Positions 35,355 through 45,798 of a DNA stretch of 64,000 bases are shown here, piece by piece (the first letter of the stretch is position 1; each line of letters begins with the position of its first letter). Location: contig MCFG01000342.1 in NCBI GenBank assembly GCA_002104895.1, forward strand, positions 1 to 64,000, written 5' to 3'. This DNA comes from Anaeromyces robustus (lineage: Eukaryota; Neocallimastigomycota; Neocallimastigomycetes; Neocallimastigales; Neocallimastigaceae). A program made the position numbers and the translations under genes. A model generated the notes under the pieces. The model worked only from the letters and a program-made list of their open reading frames with translations. It was not told where the DNA came from and did not search any database.

Positions 35355-38123
35355 ATGGAAAATAAAGCTTCAGAAATAATTAAAAAATTATTTAATGAGG
35401 ATGGGGAACAGGAAGAAGAAGAAGAAGAAGAGAAATATAATAAATTTTTTGGAGATGAAGAATTTTGTACTAGTATTGATCATCATAAAATATTTAATGA
35501 TTGTAAAAATTTAAGTTATAATAATAAGGAAGAACTTTATATTCGTCTCTTTGTATTTGCTATTGAAATTAAAAATTTAGATTTTCTAATTTATTTGGTT
35601 CATAAAATTATTCATACTCCTACAACACAAATAAATATTTCAGATGGAATTCTTCATGAAATGTATAAAAGAAAGTTACTTAAACCTGAACATTTAAAAT
35701 TTTTATTTGAAGGAAAACACAACCCCTTGAAAATTTCATCCAATTTAGTGAAAAATCTAATACAAAATAATGAAACATCCTTATTAACTGTATTACTTAG
35801 ATATCTTAATTTTTTTGATAATGAAACTATCTTAGAATTATGTTACCATTACTATCAACAGAAACCTATTTCTACACTTGAATTAAATAATATAGTATCG
35901 GAAAATAAATTTAAATTTGAAATTCATGCTGCAGAAGGGGAAGGATTTTACCTTTTAGAAGCAAGTAATACTAATCGTGAAATTGTTGTAAAATATTTAG
36001 TGGAACATGGTACTGATGTAAATTTGAGAAATAAATTTGGTCATAATTCTTTAAAATTTGCATGTAATCATGGATATGAATCTATTGTAAAATATTTAGT
36101 GAGACATGGTGCTACCGGAAATAATGCTGAAACTATATTCGCTGCATGTGGAAATGGAAATCTCTCTATCATAAAATTTTTATTGGACTATTATGATGAT
36201 GATGATGATGAGGAAACGAAACAAAATAATATTAATAAATGTTTAATTGATGCATGTTATTTTGAAAAAGAATCTATCGTTAAATATTTAGTTGAAGAAA
36301 AAGGTGTAAATGTCAATTGTGAATTTAATTATAGTACACCTTTAAAAGTTGCTTGTTCTAGAGGATATTTTAATATTGTAAAATATTTAGTGGAACATGG
36401 CGGTGATGTCACCTTAAATAAAGATCTATTATGTTATGCTTGTGATAATGAAAATGAACCCATGGTAAAATATTTAGTGGAACATGGTGTCAATATTAAT
36501 TATTCTCATGATTATAAGGGTACTCCTTTAAAAATTTCATGTTCAAAAGGAAATGAATCTATGGTAAAGTATTTAGTAGAACATGGAGCAAACATTAATC
36601 AAGATGAATCTTTATATACGGCATGTAAAAATGGAAATGAAACCATTGTTAAATATTTATTGGATCATGGTGCTAATGTTAATACAATGGAAAATCTTCC
36701 ATTAGTTTCTGCTTGTAAAAGTCGAAAATTATCCATTGTTAAATTATTAGTGGAACATGGAGCAGATGTTAATTTATCAAGTTTTAATCAAATGATCAAT
36801 CCTATAATTCAAGCATGTGAAGATGGTGATGCTGACTTGGTCAAATATTTATTGGAACAAGGAGCAGATGTCAACAGAAAATTCTATAATAAATTACCTT
36901 TATATTGTGCTTGTGAAAAAGGAGATGAAACCATTGTCCAAATATTAGTAGAACATGGTGCAAAATTTAATGATAATCGTCTTTTAGATTTCGTCTTTTC
37001 TTCTGGAAATGAAGGTATTATTAAAATTTTAGTGGGAAATGGATTAGACCCTAATCAAAAAACTTTTAATAATGGTACAACTCTTTTGACGAAGGCATGC
37101 TCAAATGGAAATGAAGCCATGGTAAAATTTTTAGTGGAACATGGGGCCATGATCCATCAAACGGATACTTATGGTAATACCCCGTTAATTCTTGCTTGTA
37201 ATAGAAGAGAAAAAGAAGCTGAAGCTATAGTGAAATATTTAATAGAAAAAGGTGTAGATGTGAATGAAAAAACTAATTCTAATTCTTATACTCCTTTAAT
37301 TACAGCATGTTTTAAAGAAAATGAAGGGGTGGTAAGATGTCTAGTAGAAAAGGGAGCAGATCTCAATAAAAAAGTTAAAGATTATACTGCTTTAATTGCT
37401 GCATGTGAACGTGGAAATGAAACTATAGTGAAATATTTAGTAGAAAAGGGAGCAAAAGTTAATAAAAAGGCAAAAATTAATATTCCTTTAGTTGCAGCAT
37501 GTAAATACTGCAATGAAGCTATTGTAAGATATTTAGTAGAACATGGTGCTGATATTAATGGAAGAGATGGTAATGATTATACTGGTTTACTTATGGCCTG
37601 TAGGAAAAAAGAAGGAAATGAAACCGTAGTAAAATATTTAGTAGAACATGGTGCAGATGTTAATGCAAAAACTAATTATAATACTGCTTTAATTGCAGCG
37701 TGCCTTAATGGAAATGAAACCATAGTGAAATATTTAGTAGAAAAAGGTGCAAATATAAATGAAATGACTAAAAATTATACTGCCTTAATTGCTGCATGTG
37801 AATATGGAAATGAAAATTTAGTAAAATATTTAGTGGAAAAAGGAGCAGAGATCAATTGTAAAACAAATGATAGTACACCTTTAGTTAAGGCATGTTATTA
37901 TGGTCGTGAAACTATTGTAAAGTATTTAGTGGAAAATGGTGCTGATGTTAATTATGGAAATTTATGGTATGATATCACACCATTAAAATGTGCTATAAGT
38001 GTAAAGAGAGAAACTATCATTCAATATTTAAAGGAACATGGTGCGGAAACAAATCCCAGTAAACCTTTTGGTCAACCTATATTTGAAAAAGCTGTATCAC
38101 TAAAAAAGAATTTATGGAAATAA
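35355..38123 (+). CDS. Ankyrin-repeat protein, about 22 repeats
   Basis: Cytoplasmic-type protein of 922 residues from ATG 35355; the same frame is open upstream from a GTG at 35331, which is not a likely eukaryotic start. Residues ~1-190 are a helical, non-repeat N-terminal region with a Glu run (EEEEEEE, ~21-28). From ~200 to ~905 there are about 22 ankyrin repeats of the form [ED]xIVKYLVEHGADVN, spaced 32-38 residues apart, several with an Ala-Cys helix (AACxxGNE). A short basic tail follows. There is no signal peptide or membrane segment. It is intronless. Ankyrin repeats bind protein partners; the partner is not predictable. Such long arrays are frequent in anaerobic fungi and slime moulds. 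The repeats show strong codon-level similarity, so the number may change by slippage. Confidence 0.9.
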   Translation: MENKASEIIKKLFNEDGEQEEEEEEEKYNKFFGDEEFCTSIDHHKIFNDCKNLSYNNKEELYIRLFVFAIEIKNLDFLIYLVHKIIHTPTTQINISDGILHEMYKRKLLKPEHLKFLFEGKHNPLKISSNLVKNLIQNNETSLLTVLLRYLNFFDNETILELCYHYYQQKPISTLELNNIVSENKFKFEIHAAEGEGFYLLEASNTNREIVVKYLVEHGTDVNLRNKFGHNSLKFACNHGYESIVKYLVRHGATGNNAETIFAACGNGNLSIIKFLLDYYDDDDDEETKQNNINKCLIDACYFEKESIVKYLVEEKGVNVNCEFNYSTPLKVACSRGYFNIVKYLVEHGGDVTLNKDLLCYACDNENEPMVKYLVEHGVNINYSHDYKGTPLKISCSKGNESMVKYLVEHGANINQDESLYTACKNGNETIVKYLLDHGANVNTMENLPLVSACKSRKLSIVKLLVEHGADVNLSSFNQMINPIIQACEDGDADLVKYLLEQGADVNRKFYNKLPLYCACEKGDETIVQILVEHGAKFNDNRLLDFVFSSGNEGIIKILVGNGLDPNQKTFNNGTTLLTKACSNGNEAMVKFLVEHGAMIHQTDTYGNTPLILACNRREKEAEAIVKYLIEKGVDVNEKTNSNSYTPLITACFKENEGVVRCLVEKGADLNKKVKDYTALIAACERGNETIVKYLVEKGAKVNKKAKINIPLVAACKYCNEAIVRYLVEHGADINGRDGNDYTGLLMACRKKEGNETVVKYLVEHGADVNAKTNYNTALIAACLNGNETIVKYLVEKGANINEMTKNYTALIAACEYGNENLVKYLVEKGAEINCKTNDSTPLVKACYYGRETIVKYLVENGADVNYGNLWYDITPLKCAISVKRETIIQYLKEHGAETNPSKPFGQPIFEKAVSLKKNLWK

Positions 38124-38389
38124 AATAAATATAATAAATATAATAAATATAATATATTTTTAAATACTTATATTAATAAAGTAATAAAGAAAATAAAAAA
38201 TCTTTTAAATTAATTAATTATTTATTTATTAATTTATATATTAATTTGTTTTATTTCATCTTATTGTAATTTAGTTAATTTATTGTGTTGTTCTTGATCT
38301 AATGTTGTTAAATACATTTAAACTTCTTATTTCTTTTAGTAATTCAAGAAGTTTCTTTACACATAAGTATTATTATTATTATTATTATT

Positions 38390-38423
<34 letters not shown>

Positions 38424-39159
38424 AATATCATATATCTTATGGCAACCCAAATAATAAAATATATGATAAATCAGTAATTTTTTTTTCTATTTTCATTTTG
38501 TTGTTTTTTTCTTGTAGGAAAGGGGGTTTTTTATCATAAATCTTTGTATATTTTCCATAAATACGCTAAATTCAATTCAATAGAAAGCTTACTCTAAGTA
38601 CATAATTCTGAAATTTGTGTAATTTCAGAAACTTTTTCTTTTTTCTATTTTTCTTTATATTAAATATTTATAGTTTTTTTTTTATTTATATTATTTTAGA
38701 TGTAAAAAATAATTAGTTATATAGAAATTTATTATTGCTAGTAATTTAGTAAATGCTATAAACAAGAATTTAAATAAAGAAATTTGTAAGGAAATATAAT
38801 AACATTAATTTAGGTATTACCATTGGATAATAAAAGCTAAACAATATTTCATTATAAAGTATAACAATTTTTTAAATACATAGAAATATATTAAAATAAT
38901 TTAATATTTAAATAAACAAATAATTAATATAACATATTTTTAATTCCATAAAATAAATTATAATATTTTTAAACTTAATATTAAATATAAAGAATTTTGA
39001 ATTAAACACAATTAGATTAAGATGTTGATTTATTAATATAAATTAATCTTAACAGTATCTATTGTTATTAATTAATATTTTTTATTTTAATAATTCCATT
39101 ATTTATTATTTATAATGTAGAAACAATATATTCTTAAATAATCAGTTTTTTAACTTAAT
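38124..39159. other. Intergenic, 3' of the ankyrin gene
   Basis: No gene. Poly-T tract at 38392-38422. 'tcagaa' and 'ttctga' words form a small inverted repeat at 38607-38630. Confidence 0.5.
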
Positions 39160-39553
39160 ATTATAATAATTATTACTTGGATTCAATGAATATTAATATA
39201 GTATTATATAATTTTAGATATTGATAAAAAGAATTAAATTTTATTATGAAGTATTAATAAAATTTAATTTGGGAATATTAATAAAATATTGTATTTATAT
39301 AAATTTATTTATATAAATTTATTATAAAATATTAATAAAACATTATTTAAGAATATTAATATTAATTATTATAAGTTATTAATAAATTATTGATAATATA
39401 ATAATAATTTTTAGTAAAGATATTAGTAAAATTATTATTATTTTAAAATATTAATAAGCATTATAAGGAAGTTTCTTTTAATATTAATATATAAAAACAA
39501 ATAAAAGGTTTAAAATTATGGATTTGGAAATAATGAATATTTAATGGAATATT
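39160..39553 (+). mobile_element. LTR-C, degenerate 3' part upstream of tRNA-Val
   Basis: Has 'attattacttggattcaat', the degenerate 'tattaataaaattta' repeats, and the family tail 'aaaggtttaaaattatggat'...'ggaatatta'. Much more diverged than the copies near tRNA-Met/Trp. It ends about 21 bp before tRNA-Val copy 1. Confidence 0.65.
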
Positions 39554-39574
39554 ACTTTTTTTAAAACATGTAAT

Positions 39575-39647
39575 ATCCAAATAGTGTAGTGGTTATCACG
39601 TTTCCTTTACACGGAAAAGGTCCCCGGTTCGAACCCGGGTTTGGGTA
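39575..39647 (+). tRNA. tRNA-Val (TAC), copy 1
   Basis: A 73-nt cloverleaf: acceptor ATCCAAA/TTTGGGT (one T-G pair), D arm GTGT...TCAC, anticodon stem TTTCC/GGAAA around TTTACAC (anticodon TAC), T arm CCCGG-TTCGAAC-CCGGG, discriminator A. No intron. First gene of a four-unit tandem array. Confidence 0.96.
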
Positions 39648-39898
39648 TACGATTCTTCCTTTTTTCAACCATGTACAAAAAAAATAAAAAATTTTTTTTT
39701 TTTTTTTTAAATTTATTTTGATAATTTAAAGTAGGTACTAATTATAATAATAGAATTATAAAAGATATTTTCCAAGGTGATATGATAAATTTAAAATCAA
39801 AAGATATTACTAATAAAATATAATTTAATATTATTTTGAAAAAATTAAAAGAAAAGATAAAAAAGATAAATCCATTTAAATTTTTTAAAACAAGTAAT

Positions 39899-39971
39899 AT
39901 CCAAATAGTGTAGTGGTTATCACGTTTCCTTTACACGGAAAAGGTCCCCGGTTCGAACCCGGGTTTGGGTA
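39899..39971 (+). tRNA. tRNA-Val (TAC), copy 2
   Basis: Identical to copy 1 over the 73 nt. Confidence 0.96.
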
Positions 39972-40067
39972 TTCAATTCTTCTTTTTTTCAATCATATTT
40001 AAAAAAAATAAATTTATTATCTTTTTCAATCATATTTAAAAAAAATAAATTTTTTTTTTTAATTTAT

Positions 40068-40196
40068 TTCAATAATCTTGATATTTTTAAGAAACTTTTT
40101 GAAGTAGGTACTAATTATAATGATAGAACTGTAAAAGATATTTTCCAAAGTGGTATGATAAATTTAAAATCAAAAGATATTACTAATATAAAATAA
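40068..40196 (+). pseudogene. 42-codon coding remnant in tRNA-Val unit 2
   Basis: The conserved block between tRNAs reads as an open frame ending in TAA, with 'NLDIFKKLFEVGTNYND' then 'DIFQSGMINLKSKDIT'. The first part resembles the second helix and loop of an ankyrin repeat. There is no start codon. Unit 3 (41790-41915) keeps the same frame with exactly one codon fewer; units 1 and 4 are frameshifted. It looks like the 3' tail of a former gene copied along with the tRNA. Confidence 0.4.
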
Positions 40197-40204
40197 TTTG
40201 ATAT

Positions 40205-41536
40205 TGTTAAATGAGGGTAGTTTTGGTTTAATAATGGTCAGGTCAAGATGTTTAATTAATAACAAAATAACTAATTAAACAAATATATAATTAATAGGCA
40301 AATTTATTTATTAATACACAATAAATTAATTAATTAAAGAACACGTTTTAAAATAATTAAGTTTTATAATAATATTTTTTATTAATAATTAATTAAGAAA
40401 AGTTTAAATAATAATTAGATTATTAAGTCATTAATTCTAAGTTATTTAATAATCTTACAAGGATTAAAAGGAATTGTAATTTCAATCCTTATTTATACTT
40501 TTTCTAAGTCTAATAATTATTAATACATTTAATTATTATAATCTATTGATAATATATTTATACATGTATAATTTTAAATAAAATATATGAATAAAATAAT
40601 ATTGATAAAAATTTAACTATATAAAACTAATATAAAACTATATAAACTATTAATAAATTTAATGATAAGAATTATAATCTAAGATTTAGATTTATAACTA
40701 TTCTAATTATTTAACTAGTTAACTATTTAATTATTTAATTGTTCAGTATACTATTTAATTATTTATCTATATATTAATTATTTTTATCTTTGGATTTTTA
40801 TAATCTTTCTGTATAATTAATTATTATAGATAAAATGGGATATTTTTAATTATTTAAGATCTTAAGTAAATTTTAAATCTTTTTGAGATTTTTAGAATTC
40901 TAAGAATTTCTGTAAATTAATATAATAATCAACTATTCTAATTTTTTATAAAATAATTAACAATTATTATAATATATTATATAAATTATTATTATTATTC
41001 TAATTAATATTTCATAAACTATTTGAAGGCGTTTTCTGTATATCTGAATGATTATTATTATTATAAATTATAATATAATTATTGTAATAAAAAGATTTTA
41101 TCTATATAAATTTTATAATTATTTATTTATGGATCCTTGTAAATTTTTAATTATATTTTTATATTGTGTAAACCTTTAAAGTCCAATATCTCGCCAACCA
41201 GTGGTCCAAATGGGCTGAAATTCAGATATGTTGTAGCTCTTGAGCAGAGCTTCCCAATGAGCATAAAATCAAAGCGAAACGGCGGAAAATCTCCATTATT
41301 TGGCAAGTTATCGTTATTTTTCTTCTGATTATTTTTATTAATATCTTAAGGGTTAAATTAAGTTGATTAATATTTATTTAATTTGTCCAAACCCTTTACA
41401 ATATCAATTTAATTACTTTTTAATATTTGTTTATTTTATTGAAAATCGAATTTTAAGTGATTTAGTCAATAACGAAATTTAAATGTAATTGATCTATTAG
41501 TGAATTTCAATTTTAAATCCACTAATATTCGCGACA
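40205..41536 (+). mobile_element. LTR-B, complete copy (1332 bp) with gatat duplication
   Basis: Starts TGTTAAATG and ends GCGACA, flanked by a perfect 5-bp duplication gatat (40200-40204, 41537-41541). The pre-insertion site is preserved in the other tRNA-Val units. It ends 72 bp before tRNA-Val copy 3. It contains no ORF, so it is a solo LTR or non-autonomous element. Best conserved is 41180-41290 ('gtccaatatctcgccaacca' ... 'gagcagagcttccc'). It also shows, unfilled, the site where LTR-A entered the LTR-B fragment at 10918. Confidence 0.88.
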
Positions 41537-41608
41537 GATATTATTTTAAAAATATTAAAAGAAAAGATAAAAAAGATAAATCCATTTAAATTTTTCAAAA
41601 TGAGTAAT

Positions 41609-41681
41609 ATCCAAGTAGTGTAGTGGTTATCACGTTTCCTTTACACGGAAAAGGTCCCCGGTTCGAACCCGGGCTTGGGTA
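41609..41681 (+). tRNA. tRNA-Val (TAC), copy 3, with compensatory acceptor change
   Basis: Same as copy 1 except that acceptor pair 7-66 is G-C (ATCCAAG/CTTGGGT) instead of A-T. Both sides changed, so pairing is kept and the gene is likely functional. Confidence 0.95.
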
Positions 41682-41789
41682 TTCAATTCTTCTTTTTTTA
41701 ATTATGTTTAAAAAAAATAAATATTTTATCTTTCTTTTTTTAATCATGGTTAAAAAAAAATAAATAATTTTTTTTTTCTTTTTTTTTAT

Positions 41790-41915
41790 TTCGATAATCT
41801 TGATATTATTAAGAAACTTTTTGAAGTGAGTACTTATTATGATAGAATTATAAAAGATATTTTCCAAAGTGGTACGATAAATTTAAAATCAAAAGATATT
41901 ACTAATAAAAAATAA
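41790..41915 (+). pseudogene. 41-codon coding remnant in tRNA-Val unit 3
   Basis: In-frame homologue of the remnant at 40068-40196: 'NLDIIKKLFEVSTYYDR' ... 'DIFQSGTINLKSKDIT', then TAA. It differs by missense changes and the clean loss of one codon. Confidence 0.4.
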
Positions 41916-41952
41916 TTTGATACTGTTTTAAAAATATTAAAATAAAAGATAA

Positions 41953-42522
41953 TGTAAAGATTTCTATTGACCACTAAGTTATTGTAGGAAATTAATAACA
42001 AAATATAATAATATAAAATAAGAAATTATTAAGTATTCACTTAATTAATAATTAGATTTATATATTTAATATTTATTTGTTCATTTAATTATTGTTGATA
42101 TTTATATTTTATTTATTATTACTTTGATTGTTAATATCAACTCAAAAGAATCAAATGAAATAAAAAATATGAATTTATATATTCAAAAATCTATTCTAAA
42201 TTATTACATGATTGGGCAAATTATTTAAAATAAGAATTAATTTAATTATTATTTTAATTAAATAAATGTAATATTATGAACTAGATAAATTATTATATTA
42301 ATTAATATTTAATATATAAATAAATTTATTTCAATGGATATATATTATTATTTTAAATAAATTATTAATTAATAATTGAATGAATGTATATATTATTAAT
42401 TAAATAAATAATATTATTCCAAGAGGTAGAGAGTAAGGTTCGAACCAGAGACAACCAATATGATAACAGAAGCAGGTAGAACTGAGCCTAATTGGTAGCC
42501 ATAATGGATCCATATCATTACA
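41953..42522 (+). mobile_element. LTR-A copy upstream of tRNA-Val copy 4
   Basis: Starts TGTAAAG and ends CATTACA, 570 bp, moderately diverged from the two 593-bp copies. The flanks 'agata' (41947-41951, plus one extra a) and 'agata' (42523-42527) are probably the target duplication. The end lies 67 bp before tRNA-Val copy 4. The B-box-like GGTTCGAACC is kept near 42437-42446. Confidence 0.85.
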
Positions 42523-42589
42523 AGATAAAAAAATCAAAAAAGATAAAAGATGTAAAAAAAGTTAATTTAAAATTTTTAAAGTAAGTAAT

Positions 42590-42662
42590 ATCCAAATAGT
42601 GTAGTGGTTATCACGTTTCCTTTACACGGAAAAGGTCCCCGGTTCGAGCCCGGGTTTGGGTA
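42590..42662 (+). tRNA. tRNA-Val (TAC), copy 4
   Basis: Differs from copy 1 by one base in the T loop (TTCGAGC instead of TTCGAAC), outside the invariant TTCGA core. Probably functional. Confidence 0.94.
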
Positions 42663-42910
42663 TTCAATTCCTCTTTTTTTTAATCATGCTTAAAAAAAAC
42701 CAATAATTTTTTTTTTTTTTTTTTTTTTTTTTATTTATTTCGATAATCCAGAGATTGTTAAGAAACTTTTTGAAGTGGGTACTTATTATGATAGAATTGT
42801 AAAAAAATATTTTCCAAGGTGGTATGATAAATTTAAAATTAAAAGATATTACTAATAAAAAATAATTCGATACTATTTTAAAAATATTAAAAGAAAAGAT
42901 AAAAAAGATA

Positions 42911-44391
42911 AAAAAAGAAAAAGATAAAAGATGTAAATAAAATCTATTTAAATTTAGCTTAAAAAGAATTTCAAAATTATAATTTAAATACAATATAATA
43001 TTTTTGTTTTAAATATTAAAAGAAAGATATATGTATTAATAATTATAATAATCATAATAATAAATAATAATAAAACAATAACAACAACAATGATAATAAT
43101 AATAATAATATATAGGAAAGGCATATTTAATTTATATATATTTAAAAAAAAAAAAAGCAATCATATAGATTATGGTAATACTGATTTATTTTTTTTTATT
43201 TGTTACTAATTAACTATTAGTTATTAATTAACTATTATTTTACATAATAAAAAACATAATAATAATAATAATAATAATAGTAATAATAATAAAAATAAAA
43301 AAAAATTTAATGTAATAATATTTATTTGAAACTAATTATTTTTTATTTAATAAAAATATATGTTATATAAAATATATCATAATGATTGAGCTAATCAATT
43401 ATGTAGATTTTTTATTTAAAATTTTTATACATAATCAAGAATAATTATATAAAATTTAATATTAAATTAACATATTTCATCAATGCATTAAAAAAAATTA
43501 AATATAAGAAATAATTTTAGTATTTTCTTAATTTAAAATATATTAAGAAATTAATAAAAATAATTATTTTTAGATTATTAATGATTTACATTTTATTCAT
43601 GAAAAATCAATTGATATGCTTTGATTTTTAATGATGAAAATATTACTTTTTTTATTTATGAAAAATAAAACAATAATCAAACCGTTCTTAAAAAGTTCTG
43701 TTAAAAAAAATTTTTTTTTGTTATTGAAATTAATATATTATATAGTTTATAAATAATTTTTAATCGTTTCAAATTATTTATCTAGTTTCAGTTTCATAAT
43801 AAAAATTTTTATAACTAAATGTGATTGATAAATTTGATAATTTGTAATTAACTAATATCTGTATATATATATAATATTACTTTTTTCTTTTTCTTATTTT
43901 TACTTTATTATGGGTAATATATTTATGTAAATTGTACAATATATATTTGTAAAAAATTTTTATCGTTATCTTGTATTACAATGAATAATTTTATGATTAA
44001 GTTTTTTATTTTGAAAATACCTATTTTGTTATCTTGTATTACATCAAAACATCAAAAATAACTAAAAAAATCTAATCTAATCCTTATATAGAAACTTAAA
44101 TTATAACAATATATTAAAAATATATTAAATTTAAATTTTAAAAATAAAATAACTATCTTTAAATAGTATTTATATTCAATAGAAAATTATTTCTTTTATG
44201 AACTTTTATTATTATTAATTAATATATATATATATATTTTTACTTGAATTCATATTTATTCTTAGAAATTTATATACTTATTATTAATAATATTGTGAAA
44301 GAAGCAAATTTAAAGTATAGGAATCTGAATTCAATTAAAGTATAAAAAGTATTAAAAACCAATAAAAGTATAATAAATATAAAATATAAAG
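42911..44391. other. Intergenic, upstream of the myotubularin gene
   Basis: AAT/ATA microsatellites at 43017-43115 and 43256-43295. No gene or LTR recognised. Confidence 0.5.
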
Positions 44392-45721
44392 ATGGATTAT
44401 ATAGAAATTCCAAAAGTACCTGATGTAGTTATGAAAAAAGGTAGAAAAGTCTATAATGGTACTTTATACTTAATGACACATCATTTGTTATTTAATTCAG
44501 ATAATTCAAACGAACAGGAGTTATGGGTATTATACATATATTAATATTATATAAATTATTATCATACTATATAAATATATTTTGAAATTTATGAAAATTT
44601 ATTGTTATTGTTTTTATGTTTTTATCATTACTATATTATGATAATTATAATAAATGTTTTTGCTTTTATAATTTTTTATTATTATAATTGTTGTTGCTAT
44701 TATTATTATTATCATTATTATTTTAATCATAATTGTAATTATAATTAAATATAATTGTTGTTATTTATTATCATTATTCAATAAATAAAAATTAATTAAT
44801 TAAAATATATGTAATTATTTATTTATAATATTTATATAGATTGCATATTCAACAATTCAAAATGTAGATTTAAAAAATTATATAAATAACGAAGATACAG
44901 AATATGAAATCCATATAGCGTGTAAAAATTTCATATATATTCAATTTACCATTTTTTCGGAAAAGAAGGCATACGAAGTTTTTGCTTCTTTGAAGAAATT
45001 AATTAATATTAGTATGAAATTAAAATTTATAATTAATAATTCTATAACTATATAAGAATTATTAAATAAACAATAATTTAATTTAATCTATTTAATTGTT
45101 TTTTATAATATTTTTTTATTATAATAAATATTAGCTTCGGTTGAATCACATTATGCTTTCTTTTACAAACCAGTTAAAGAATTTACTTCAAAAAATGGAT
45201 GGAGAATATATGATCCTATTAAAGAATATAAACGTTTAGGTGTTGGTCAATCAGAGTGTGAATGGAGAGTTACTGCAGTAAATAAAAATTATAATGTATG
45301 GATGAGCTTATGGATATATATTGGATATATATAATATAATATTATATAATATAATATTTATATATTTTATGTATAATTTTATATATAATTTAATGCACTT
45401 TTTCTATTTATATTTATAAATGTTAAAATATAAACTTCATTAATAATTTTTTATAAAAAAAATATTATAATTGAAATTAAAATCATTATTTTTAATTAAA
45501 TTTTATTATGTATTTATAAATAAATAAAATGTAAATATTTTTTGTGATTTTTAATTATAGTTTTCAAAAACCTATCCACAAATATTATTTGTTCCAATGA
45601 ATATAAGCGATAATGTATTAAGATATGCAGTTAAATTTAGAAGTAAAGGAAGAATACCAGTCCTTAGTTATATACATAAAAAAAATTGGGTAAATAAAAA
45701 ATTAGATATTTAATAATAATA

Positions 45722-45798
<77 letters not shown>

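Larger units (their letters stand above)
39575..42910 (+). repeat. Tandem array of four tRNA-Val units, interrupted by two LTRs
   Basis: Each unit is tRNA-Val followed by 'attcaattcttc', T/A runs, a conserved ~125-bp block ('aagaaactttttgaagt', 'gatattttccaaagtggta', 'aatcaaaagatattactaat') and an AAGA-rich spacer leading to the next tRNA. Units start at 39575, 39899, 41609 and 42590. Unit 1 is 324 bp. Unit 2 is split by LTR-B and unit 3 by LTR-A; without the inserts they are about 373 and 411 bp. Confidence 0.88.

Noticed and set aside
41595-42993. Minus-strand frames of 90 and 109 codons
   Set aside because: They cross tRNA-Val genes and poly-A/T tracts; shadows of the array.
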